Shown: positions 27,504 through 35,653 of the stretch, piece after piece | How positions within the stretch are numbered: the first letter of the stretch is position 1 | Layout of the letters: each line of letters begins with the position of its first letter | NCBI GenBank assembly: GCA_013334335.1 | Contig: JAAXXR010000003.1 | Span: 1-64,000, forward strand | Direction: 5' to 3' | DNA: 64,000 nucleotides | Origin: Chlorobiaceae bacterium | Lineage (GTDB): Bacteria > Bacteroidota > Chlorobiia > Chlorobiales > Chlorobiaceae | Translations under genes and position numbers: made by a program | The notes under the pieces: generated by a model | The model's input: the letters and a program-made list of their open reading frames with translations, nothing else | Database searches by the model: none | What the model was told of the DNA's origin: nothing

Positions 27504-28166
27504 ATGTTTACCACAATTGTTACGGCTTCTGGCGTCAACGAATCGGCGGAACATTACCTGTCGGCAACTGAATTCGTTCGCGGCAGCCTTGAGTTAGTAA
27601 CCGCTAATCAAGATGTAGTGATCATGTCCTTCAAATGGTGGAAAAAGCAAGCATCAACGCTGGAACCGAAATCGCGATTGCCCATCAAAGTCAGCATTAC
27701 GCCGGAACAAGGCGAATGGACGCAGGAACAGCATGGTCACGCCTCCGGGAATTCAGCTGCGCTCCGGACCGAGCCACTCCCGACACGCTCAGGGCTGAAC
27801 GCCTGCATTAGCCAGGATGAAGCGTCCTATCCATCGGGACGATGCGGATTCAGTACCGGTGTACATGGCCAGACCCCGCCCATCGACATTGCGATCATCG
27901 CAGAACGACTGACCGCCATCATCGAGGATGAGCTGTTGCGTTCACCGGTTATGGATGACGCGCATATCGAACTGCGACCTCCAGGCAAAGCAACGGCGAA
28001 TGAACCGCCCGATGACAAGCAGATGACTCGACCCGAGTCGCACGACAGTTACGACACTCCTGACAAACCGGGCAACTATTCGCTTTGGGGAAAGCGAATT
28101 TCCGGAAAACACGAATCGCCAGATTCAAAAGTTTCGATCAACTTCAACTCCCATGATCATGAATAG
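27504..28166 (+). CDS. Hydrophilic protein of unknown function preceding the csmA/E-type gene
   Basis: A 220-residue protein that I do not recognise. It is hydrophilic and low in predicted structure, rich in Pro, Ser, Asp and His, with one ordered segment (PIDIAIIAERLTAIIEDELL). The last 8 nt overlap the likely start of the CsmA/CsmE-type gene, so the two are co-transcribed and probably translationally coupled. The start is uncertain: ATG 27504 directly follows an AT-rich promoter-like stretch, while ATG 27624 (MSFKWWKKQ) is an alternative. A role in chlorosome assembly or attachment is suggested only by position. Confidence 0.6.
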   Translation: MFTTIVTASGVNESAEHYLSATEFVRGSLELVTANQDVVIMSFKWWKKQASTLEPKSRLPIKVSITPEQGEWTQEQHGHASGNSAALRTEPLPTRSGLNACISQDEASYPSGRCGFSTGVHGQTPPIDIAIIAERLTAIIEDELLRSPVMDDAHIELRPPGKATANEPPDDKQMTRPESHDSYDTPDKPGNYSLWGKRISGKHESPDSKVSINFNSHDHE

Positions 28167-28419
28167 CACACCCGGCGTGTTTGTCCAAGGCGCTGAAAGC
28201 TATGGCCGCCTGCTTGAAGTCTTCATCGACGGCCACTGGTGGGTCGTCGGAGATTACCTTGAAAATGTCGGAAAATGCACCAAAAGGCTCGGCGCGAACG
28301 CCTACCCCTCGCTTTACAGCGGCAATGCAACGATAGGCGCTCTTCGGGGCAGCTCTCCGGGGATATCAGGTTATGCGATTCCCTCCAAAGAGATCCAAAG
28401 CCGCTTCTCCGATCAATGA
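28159..28419 (+). CDS. Chlorosome envelope protein, CsmA/CsmE family
   Basis: An 86-residue homolog of CsmA, the protein of the chlorosome baseplate that binds bacteriochlorophyll a, and of its paralog CsmE. Matching landmarks are GVF near the N-terminus, GRLLEVFIDGHWWVVG with His26 at the place of the CsmA ligand His25, NAYPSL, and the C-terminal ALRGSSPGISGYAIPSKEI, which corresponds to the extension removed from pre-CsmA. ATG 28159 is preferred over 28153 because it aligns with the CsmA start. The extra residues around GNATIGA and the double Trp argue for CsmE or a further paralog rather than CsmA itself. This gene is the main evidence that the organism makes chlorosomes. Confidence 0.9.
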   Translation: MNSTPGVFVQGAESYGRLLEVFIDGHWWVVGDYLENVGKCTKRLGANAYPSLYSGNATIGALRGSSPGISGYAIPSKEIQSRFSDQ

Positions 28420-28479
28420 TACCCCCGGCAGCAAGATATCAGGAGTAAAAGAACTTATCCATATGTGTCCCAGTAATCC

Positions 28480-29865
28480 ATGCTGACAGCCGCCCCGAAC
28501 ACCATCGACATCTCGTCCCCGTCCCTGGCCCAGTTGGCCGCACGGCAACAAAACAGGAAAAAGTGGCTGCTTGTCCAGCCAAAAAGCGTGACGAACATGA
28601 CCGTCGACTCCGGTCGCGTGAGCATGCCCCTCAATCTGGTCATGGTCGCGACGCTGGCCGGCACGATTTTCGACATCACCCTCGTCGACGAGCGCATCGG
28701 AGACCGGGTGCCGGATGACCTTTCGGAATTCGACGTCGTGGCGATCACTTCACGCACGCTCAACGCCTCGAGGGCATATGGCATCGGAGACAAGGCTCTG
28801 GCCCAGAAAAAAATCGTAGTGCTCGGCGGGGTCCACCCGACGATGCTGCATGACGAAGCGGAGCAGCACTGCACGAGCGTCGTCTACGGCGAAGTGGAGG
28901 GAATCTGGAATGAACTGGCTTCCGATCTCCTGCGTGGAACGATGAAAAAAATCTATCGCTCCGACCAACTTACCCCGATGACCTCGATGCATCGGCCAGA
29001 TTTTCGTTATGCGCTGGCATCGAAAAACGCAAAGCATTATGCCGCACGAATACCCATCCTGGCCACCAAGGGGTGTCCGGTGGGATGCAGTTTCTGCACC
29101 ACACCGGTGGTCTATGGAAAGAGCTACCGGCATCGGGGGCTCGATCTGGTGCTCGACGAAATGCGGTACCACCAGGAGCGGCTCGGCAAGAGAGCGGTGA
29201 CCTTCTCGTTCATGGACGACAATATCAGTTTCAAACCCCACTACTTCACCGAACTGCTCGGGGAGATGGAGCGGATCGGCGTCCGCTGGAACGCGAACAT
29301 CTCCATGAATTTCCTGCACAAGCCGGAGGTTGCCGAAATCGCAGGGCGTTCCGGTTGCGACCTGATGAGCATCGGTTTCGAATCGCTCAATCCCGACATC
29401 CTGAAAAGCATGAACAAGGGGGCCAACCGGATCCAGAACTACTCAACCGTGGTGGGCAATCTGCATAAGAACGGTATCGCCATTCAGGCCTACTTCATGT
29501 TCGGATTCGACGATGACACCGAGAAGAGCTTCCAGGCGGCATACGACTTCATCATGCAGAACCGCATCGAGTTCCCGGTCTTTTCACTGGTGACTCCGTT
29601 TCCCGGCACGCCCTTCTTCGAGGAGATGAAGCCGCGCATCCGCCATTTCGACTGGGACAAATACGATACGTTCCATTACATGTACGAGCCCAGGAAAATG
29701 TCAGGGGAAAAACTGCTCGGGCAGTTCATCAAGCTGCAGCGAGAGATCTACAAACCAGGAGCCATCATGCAACGTATGAAGGGCAAACCGCTCAACTGGG
29801 TATGGCTGGCAAACCTCAAGATGAACAGCTTCACCAGGAGCCTCCGGCTCGAGAATTTTCTCTGA
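28480..29865 (+). CDS. B12-binding radical SAM enzyme, BchE/BchQ/BchR-like
   Basis: A 461-residue enzyme. The N-terminal Rossmann-like domain (residues 25-150) is of the cobalamin-binding type. It is followed by a radical SAM barrel with the CX3CX2C cluster motif GCPVGCSFC (Cys199, 203, 206), then GFDDDTEKSFQ and the C-terminal DUF4070-like part (FEEMKPRIRHFDWDKYDTFHY). Family members in green sulfur bacteria include BchQ and BchR, which methylate bacteriochlorophyllide at C-8(2) and C-12(1), and BchE, the anaerobic cyclase. The position between a chlorosome protein gene and a chlorophyll synthase favours a pigment-tailoring role, but I cannot tell which paralog this is. It lacks a clear Shine-Dalgarno sequence. 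Confidence 0.85.
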   Translation: MLTAAPNTIDISSPSLAQLAARQQNRKKWLLVQPKSVTNMTVDSGRVSMPLNLVMVATLAGTIFDITLVDERIGDRVPDDLSEFDVVAITSRTLNASRAYGIGDKALAQKKIVVLGGVHPTMLHDEAEQHCTSVVYGEVEGIWNELASDLLRGTMKKIYRSDQLTPMTSMHRPDFRYALASKNAKHYAARIPILATKGCPVGCSFCTTPVVYGKSYRHRGLDLVLDEMRYHQERLGKRAVTFSFMDDNISFKPHYFTELLGEMERIGVRWNANISMNFLHKPEVAEIAGRSGCDLMSIGFESLNPDILKSMNKGANRIQNYSTVVGNLHKNGIAIQAYFMFGFDDDTEKSFQAAYDFIMQNRIEFPVFSLVTPFPGTPFFEEMKPRIRHFDWDKYDTFHYMYEPRKMSGEKLLGQFIKLQREIYKPGAIMQRMKGKPLNWVWLANLKMNSFTRSLRLENFL

Positions 29866-29940
29866 TGCAGAAGCCGTCTGCATCAGGCCACTTCACCTTT
29901 CACCGGCGTCCCGTCCCGGACGCCTCACCTGCAACGCCGT

Positions 29941-30942
29941 ATGTCCACAGCGAACCTTCGCTCCGGGGTCATTGACAAGATCAAGGCCCACATTGAAATA
30001 CTTGATCCGGTCACCTGGATCAGCGTCTACCCCTGCCTGGCCGGTGGCGTCATGGCTTCGGGTGCCATGCAGGGAACCATGCACGACTATCTCATGCTGC
30101 TTGCCCTCTTCATGATCTACGGGCCGCTCGGCACGGGGTTCAGCCAGTCGGTGAACGATTACTACGATCTCGAACTGGACATGGTCAACGAACCGACCCG
30201 GCCGATTCCCTCCGGAAGGCTGAGTAAACAAGAGGCGCTGTGGAACTGGAGCATCGTGCTTGCCATTGCCGTGCTCTCCGGCATCCTGCTCAGCCTTCAT
30301 ATCGGCGGAGTCAGGGGATGGACGTTCTTCGGATCCCTGATGACGGGGCTCCTGCTCGGCTACATCTATTCGGCGCCGCCGCTCAAGCTGAAAAAGAATA
30401 TCCTCCTGTCAGCTCCTGCGGTCGGAATATCCTACGGCGTGATTACCTGGCTTTCTGCCAACGCATTCTTCTCCGATCTTCGACCTGAAGTGTTCTGGCT
30501 GGCCGGACTCAACTTTTTCATGGGTTTCGCGCTCATCATCATGAACGATTTCAAATCGCAGGAGGGTGATGCCAAGGCAGGCATGAAGTCGCTTGCGGTC
30601 ATGATCGGCGGCAGGAACACCTTCCTGGTCGCCTTCGCCATCGTTGACCTCGTATTCGCCGTGTTCGCCTGGCTGGCATGGAGCTGGGAATTCCGGTTCC
30701 TGACGTCTGTCGTTCTGGTCTCGCTCCTGGTGGACATCATCATCCAGGTGAAACTCTTGCGCGATCCCCAGAACGGCCTCTCGTTCATGCAGACGGCGGT
30801 CAACGACGGCTTTGGCCACACCATCGGCAAAAGCGAAATCCATGAGCATAACGCATTTCTCAGGTTCTCCATGATCAACAACATCATGTTCCTCATCAAT
30901 CAGATCATTGTCGCCGCCCTTATCGGCATGAAATACATGTGA
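29941..30942 (+). CDS. (Bacterio)chlorophyll synthase, BchG/ChlG/BchK family
   Basis: A 333-residue UbiA-superfamily membrane enzyme that esterifies (bacterio)chlorophyllide with an isoprenoid alcohol diphosphate. It has about nine hydrophobic helices. The family motifs are VNDYYDLELDMVNEPTRPIP for the first Asp-rich site and PSGR, and IIMNDFKSQEGDAKAGMKSL for the second. The N-terminus ILDPVTWISVYPCLAGG is characteristic of chlorophyll synthases as opposed to other UbiA proteins. Green sulfur bacteria carry three such enzymes (for BChl a, Chl a and BChl c). Adjacency to a CsmA/E-type gene and a BchQ/R-like enzyme hints at the BChl c-type enzyme (BchK), but sequence alone does not settle this. 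It starts 75 nt after the radical SAM gene. Confidence 0.92.
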   Translation: MSTANLRSGVIDKIKAHIEILDPVTWISVYPCLAGGVMASGAMQGTMHDYLMLLALFMIYGPLGTGFSQSVNDYYDLELDMVNEPTRPIPSGRLSKQEALWNWSIVLAIAVLSGILLSLHIGGVRGWTFFGSLMTGLLLGYIYSAPPLKLKKNILLSAPAVGISYGVITWLSANAFFSDLRPEVFWLAGLNFFMGFALIIMNDFKSQEGDAKAGMKSLAVMIGGRNTFLVAFAIVDLVFAVFAWLAWSWEFRFLTSVVLVSLLVDIIIQVKLLRDPQNGLSFMQTAVNDGFGHTIGKSEIHEHNAFLRFSMINNIMFLINQIIVAALIGMKYM

Positions 30943-30957
30943 CGCAGGACACTGCGT
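30942..30957 (+). terminator. Short hairpin at the end of the pigment operon
   Basis: ACGCAG/CTGCGT, a 6-bp stem with a 4-nt loop, begins at the stop codon of the chlorophyll synthase gene. There is no T-tract. The following 270 nt up to the next start hold no gene and include an AT-rich stretch near 31100. Confidence 0.4.
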
Positions 30958-31226
30958 TGACGGCTCTTCCCCCGATGGCAATCTTCCGGTATCTCCGCAT
31001 CATCAGCCAACAGGCAAGGATGATTTCGTGACAAGCATATCATAACCTATAAATCTCACCAGCGCACACAGTTTCTTGCCGATTGAGGGCTTACTGTTGC
31101 GATTTTTGTTACGAAAAGTGTAGTTTTTCTCCTTCTGTAGTTCAGCTGACCGGTGGTTATCCCCCCGTTGAACAGCTGAAAAGGTGCGACTTGTTACCTG
31201 AAGGAACATTATATCACGACGTCCTG

Positions 31227-34200
31227 ATGCCGAAGCAACTGAAAAACATTAGCTCCGACGCGCTCAACATGGCCAGCCGGGAGGTGTGCTCGCTCCTGGA
31301 ATCCCTTCCCGATGCCGCGTTCATCATGAATCCGGATGGCCGGGTCCTCAACGCCAACAACCTGTTCGCGGAGAAGTTCGGCATGCGAAGTTCGGAATTT
31401 ATCGGCGCCGACATCTACGATCTTTTCGTCAACATATTGCGAATACCCCAGCTGGTACAGTATCTCAGAGAAAAATCACAACAGGTGCTGCAGAGTGGAA
31501 AACGACTGATTTTTGAAGATGACACCGAGATCTGGAAAGTCACCATCAGTCCGGTACGGGCATCAGGTGAAAAGATCGAGAGCCTGTACATCGGGATCCA
31601 GAACATCGCCGAACAGAAGCGAACGGACAAAACCCTGAAAAAAGAGCGCGAGCTCAAATCGACCTTGCTCGATTCGATCACCTGTTCCGCTATAATTCTC
31701 GATGCGAGCCTTAAACTGATCGCCTGGAACCGCTACGCCCATGACCTCATTTTCAGCACGTCATGTGCGGAAAAACCGGTCGTCGACCCGGTCGACTTCT
31801 TCAGTCCCGAAGACATGGCATCGCTCAGGAAAAAATTCCTGAATACGCTGGAGACCGGCATTGACGACCTGAGTGAAGTTGAGGTCCGTCCTCGCGGAGC
31901 AGCAGGATCCCAATGGCTTTTTACCCGTTCAAAGCGGATATACATCGATGGCGAACCCTGCCTGGTCTCGATCGGGATCGACATCACCGAACGCAAGTTG
32001 CTTGAGCAGGAGCTCATCGAGAGCAAGGTCAGGTACAGTTACGCCCTGGATGCATCCCACGCAGGAATCTGGGAGTGGGACCTCGCCACGGATGACCTGA
32101 GCTGGTCGGAACAGGTTTGGAAATTGTACGGGCTGGACGTAAAGAGCAGGCCCTTGAACCACCAGCTCTGCGTCGACACCATCCATCCTGAAGACCGCGA
32201 AATGGCCTCAAGGATCATCAAAAAGGCGGTCAGCGCTCAAAATGCGGCATCGGTCGAATATCGTACCTGCCACCCCGACGGCTCCATTCATTGGCTGACC
32301 TCCCGTGGCATGCCGATTCTTGACGACTCGGGAAACGTGACCCGGTACATCGGCGCCATCATCGACATCACCGAACGCAAGCTGATCGAACTCGAGCTGA
32401 TCGAAAACAGGAAACGGCTTAACCAGGCGCTTGAGGCCGCGCGCGCCGGTGTCTGGGAGTGGGACCTTCTGAGCGATGAAAATATCTGGTCTGACGAAAT
32501 ATGGCCATTGTATGGCCTGAAGCCAGGGGACGCCCACCATCCAAACTTCAGGTTCTGGGCAGACTCCATTCATCCCGACGACCGTGAACTGGCCATACGG
32601 GAGGTCACTGAAGCCGCGAAAAACCATACGGAACTGAACGTCGAATATCGCGTCGGTTACCCGGACGGATCTGTCCACTGGCTCATGTCCCGCGGCAAAC
32701 CCGTTCAGGACGAGCACGGCTCTACGATTCGATATCTCGGCACAATCATCGATATCACCGAACGCAAGAAGGCAGAAGAAGCCCTGCAGGAAAGCAAGGT
32801 ACGGTTCAACTTTGCACTGAAAGCCACGGGAGCGGGCATCTGGCAATGGGATGTCAGGGAGGACAAGGTGACCTGGTCAGAACAGATATGGGCACTGTAC
32901 GGCCTGGAACCGAACAGCATCGTGCCCTCCCACCGGCTTTGCGAAAGCAACGTTCATCGCGACGACCGGGAGTTGACCTTTGAACAGGTCATGTCAGCGG
33001 CAAACAGGAACATCGAGTTCACCGTCGAATATCGGGTCTGCCATCCGGATGGTTCCGAGCATTGGCTTATGTGCCGAGGGGTACCCATGCCTGGAGCTGA
33101 CGGCAAGACGACCTGTTATCTCGGCATGGTCATGGATATCACCGAACGGAGACAGGCAGAAGAAGAGCGGAGAAGAAGCCAGGAAAAACTCAACTTCGTC
33201 CTCCAGAAAAGTCGTCTGGGTGTGTGGGATCTGAACCTGAACGATTTCACCGCGCTCCGTTCGCTTGAGTACGCCCACATTTTCGGATATGACCACATCA
33301 CTTCCGAATGGTCTCTGGAACACTTTTTCTGCCACGTCGTGCCCAGGGATCGCGAACGGATTGAACGGCTGATCAGGGATGCCATCGACAAGCAGGAGAG
33401 TTTTACCTTCGAATGCCAGATCATTACCGTCAGCGGCAATCTCCGCTGGATATGGCTCTTTGGCGCCTTCGACACCAGCCGGAGCGGAAAGGCAAAATAT
33501 CTGTCTGGGGTCGTGCAGGATATTACCGAACGCAAACAGACGGAGTTGCTGCTGAAGGACAGCGAACAGAAGTTCAGGAACATCTTCGAGTTCTCCCCAA
33601 TCGCCATCGGCATCGAAGACATGGAGAATGAACAGCTCTTCGACGTCAACGCCTCATGGCTGAGGCTTTTCGGCTTTTCAAGGGAAGAGGTGATCGGCAA
33701 GCGCTGTACCGATTTGGGGCTCTATCAGTATCCGGAAGACCATGAGCAGATCAAACAAGACCTCCGGAAGCACGGCAGAGTCTTCAACCGACCGTTCAAA
33801 CTGAAAAAAAAATCGGGCGATCGCGTCGACAGCCTCTATTCCGCAGAGTATGTCACAATGAACGCCCAGACCAGCCTCCTGGTGATGATCACCGATATGA
33901 CCATACAGCAGTTGCAGCAGGCAAGCATCTCAATACTGGAAAAAGCCGTTGCCGATCGCACCGCCCAGCTTGAGCTCGAAGTTGAACACCTGCATCGCTT
34001 CCTGAGCATGATCTCCCATGAATACCGCACCCCCCTGGCGATCATCCGTGGAAATCTCGACCTTATCGACCTCAAGCATAAAAGCGGTGATTATTCGAAC
34101 AACCGCGAAATGGGTAAAATTAAACGGGCGATCGACCGCCTGGTCGAAGTCATGGAGGTGTCGATACAGGAAAGCCGCATTCTCGAATCGCAGAAAACCC

Positions 34201-34652
34201 TCTCTTCGACCAACTTCGAAATCGAACCGTTAGTTATTTCACAGCTGGATGCATTCCGTTCCATGTGGCCGGAACGGGAGTTCCGATACTCGGGAAGCCT
34301 TGGTGAATCAAGGATTGCTGGCGAATCGTCGCTGCTCAAGATGGCCATTTTCAACCTTTTGGATAATGCCCTCAAGTACTCCCTGCCGGACACACCGATT
34401 GACATGAGTTGCCGCGTCGAAGAGCACGAGGCCGTGATCGCCATACGAAACCAGGGCAAAAGCATCATCGCAGACGAAGGGGAGGCGTTCTTCGAAAAAT
34501 ACCGGCGAGGCAGCAACGCGGCCAACACCGGCGGCGCAGGCATCGGCCTGTGGCTGGTCAAGAGCATCATCGACCAGCATCATGGACAGGTCCACCTGAC
34601 AGGTACGGAAACAGGAGTCGAGGCGGCCGTGAGACTGCCACTGGCGGAGTGA
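31227..34652 (+). CDS. Multi-PAS sensor histidine kinase (seven PAS domains)
   Basis: An 1141-residue soluble histidine kinase. Two N-terminal PAS domains (about 15-125 and 140-260) resemble those of the 18932-20881 kinase. They are followed by four consecutive PAS_3-type modules, each with a signature such as ALDASHAGIWEWDL and ending in IDITERK, and a seventh PAS (KFRNIFEFSPIAIGIEDMEN). The HisKA phosphoacceptor is in FLSMISHEYRTPLAI, and the ATPase domain has NLLDNALKYSLP and GGAGIGLWLVKSIIDQH. There is no receiver. ATG 31227 is used because the frame to 31083 begins with TTG and lacks domain character. The cognate regulator starts 65 nt downstream. Ligands of the PAS array cannot be deduced. 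Confidence 0.93.
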   Translation: MPKQLKNISSDALNMASREVCSLLESLPDAAFIMNPDGRVLNANNLFAEKFGMRSSEFIGADIYDLFVNILRIPQLVQYLREKSQQVLQSGKRLIFEDDTEIWKVTISPVRASGEKIESLYIGIQNIAEQKRTDKTLKKERELKSTLLDSITCSAIILDASLKLIAWNRYAHDLIFSTSCAEKPVVDPVDFFSPEDMASLRKKFLNTLETGIDDLSEVEVRPRGAAGSQWLFTRSKRIYIDGEPCLVSIGIDITERKLLEQELIESKVRYSYALDASHAGIWEWDLATDDLSWSEQVWKLYGLDVKSRPLNHQLCVDTIHPEDREMASRIIKKAVSAQNAASVEYRTCHPDGSIHWLTSRGMPILDDSGNVTRYIGAIIDITERKLIELELIENRKRLNQALEAARAGVWEWDLLSDENIWSDEIWPLYGLKPGDAHHPNFRFWADSIHPDDRELAIREVTEAAKNHTELNVEYRVGYPDGSVHWLMSRGKPVQDEHGSTIRYLGTIIDITERKKAEEALQESKVRFNFALKATGAGIWQWDVREDKVTWSEQIWALYGLEPNSIVPSHRLCESNVHRDDRELTFEQVMSAANRNIEFTVEYRVCHPDGSEHWLMCRGVPMPGADGKTTCYLGMVMDITERRQAEEERRRSQEKLNFVLQKSRLGVWDLNLNDFTALRSLEYAHIFGYDHITSEWSLEHFFCHVVPRDRERIERLIRDAIDKQESFTFECQIITVSGNLRWIWLFGAFDTSRSGKAKYLSGVVQDITERKQTELLLKDSEQKFRNIFEFSPIAIGIEDMENEQLFDVNASWLRLFGFSREEVIGKRCTDLGLYQYPEDHEQIKQDLRKHGRVFNRPFKLKKKSGDRVDSLYSAEYVTMNAQTSLLVMITDMTIQQLQQASISILEKAVADRTAQLELEVEHLHRFLSMISHEYRTPLAIIRGNLDLIDLKHKSGDYSNNREMGKIKRAIDRLVEVMEVSIQESRILESQKTLSSTNFEIEPLVISQLDAFRSMWPEREFRYSGSLGESRIAGESSLLKMAIFNLLDNALKYSLPDTPIDMSCRVEEHEAVIAIRNQGKSIIADEGEAFFEKYRRGSNAANTGGAGIGLWLVKSIIDQHHGQVHLTGTETGVEAAVRLPLAE

Positions 34653-34717
34653 ACCAGTGCAAGCAAGGCCATCGAGAGCCCAGCCGGAAAACAGGATAAC
34701 CTCTACTGCCCAAACCT

Positions 34718-35446
34718 ATGACCGAACACAAACAGATCATCGTCGTCGAAGACGATCGTGACTTCCGCGAAAGCATGGTCGAATACCTTCTCCTGGCTGG
34801 ATATGACGTCACCGGTGTCGGGTCCGCCCTTGAGTTCTATCAGGCTATCGCCCGTGACCGCTTTCTTCTGGCCATCCTGGACATTGGCCTGCCGGACCAG
34901 GACGGATTCGTGCTTGCCGAGTACATTCGAAAAAATTCCGAAATGCGCATCGTCATGCTCACTGCGCAATCCTCTCTCGACAGCAAAATCAACGCCTACC
35001 GGTCAGGCGCCGATACCTACCTCGTCAAACCGATAGATTTCGCAGAACTTGCCGCCTCGCTCGACAGCATGATCGGACGCCTCAATTCCAAGAGTGCTGA
35101 TGACGAGCAACCGACACCCATTGCACCCCTCCACGGCGGAAAAACGGAACACTGGCGGCTTATGCGCAGCGAACACTCACTATTCGCACCGAACGGCAAC
35201 ATGACGGCGCTCACCTCCAAAGAGTTCGATCTTCTGGAACAGCTCGCCGCATCCCCGAAAACGGTCGTCGAACGCAGAACCCTTCTGCAAACCCTCGTGT
35301 ATGACGACGACGACCTCGGCAATCGCGCCCTCGATGCGCTCATCCACCGCCTTCGTCGAAAAAAAGAGGATCTCGGCCTGATGATCCCTGTAAAAACCGT
35401 CCACGGCTCCGGATACAGTTTTTCCGAACTGATCGTCATCGAGTAG
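34718..35446 (+). CDS. OmpR/PhoB-family response regulator
   Basis: A 242-residue two-domain regulator. The receiver (residues 5-120) has the acidic pair VVEDD, phosphoacceptor Asp in LLAILDIGLPDQDGF, Thr in VMLTAQSS and Lys in TYLVKPIDFAE. The C-terminal winged-helix DNA-binding domain (about 145-240) shows ALTSKEFDLLEQLAASPKTV and ends with VKTVHGSGYSF. It is directly downstream of the seven-PAS kinase and is presumably its partner; its target promoters are unknown. The 207 nt that follow contain a palindrome in front of ndh that could be one. Confidence 0.95.
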   Translation: MTEHKQIIVVEDDRDFRESMVEYLLLAGYDVTGVGSALEFYQAIARDRFLLAILDIGLPDQDGFVLAEYIRKNSEMRIVMLTAQSSLDSKINAYRSGADTYLVKPIDFAELAASLDSMIGRLNSKSADDEQPTPIAPLHGGKTEHWRLMRSEHSLFAPNGNMTALTSKEFDLLEQLAASPKTVVERRTLLQTLVYDDDDLGNRALDALIHRLRRKKEDLGLMIPVKTVHGSGYSFSELIVIE

Positions 35447-35601
35447 TCCTCTCGAACGGCAATTCGTGGCCTGCCGGTACCTCAGGCAACCTGCGGCCTC
35501 CTCCTCGTACGCCCACCATCGTGCGAGACGGGATAACACCCTCCGCACCCTACGCGTTACTGCATTTTTCCATCTCCCGCCCAATTAAATTCGGTATATT
35601 A

Positions 35602-35625
35602 CCAATTATACAATTGTTAATTAGG
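35602..35625. promoter_or_regulatory. Imperfect 24-bp palindrome upstream of ndh
   Basis: An inverted repeat with the perfect core ACAATTGT and outer CC/GG ends (8 of 12 positions pair) in an AT-rich stretch 28 nt before the ndh start codon. The position fits an operator or a regulator site overlapping the promoter. It could bind the neighbouring OmpR-type regulator or a redox regulator; no consensus was matched. Confidence 0.4.
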
Positions 35626-35653
35626 CCGCAGGGAAACAACTCATCTGTAATCA

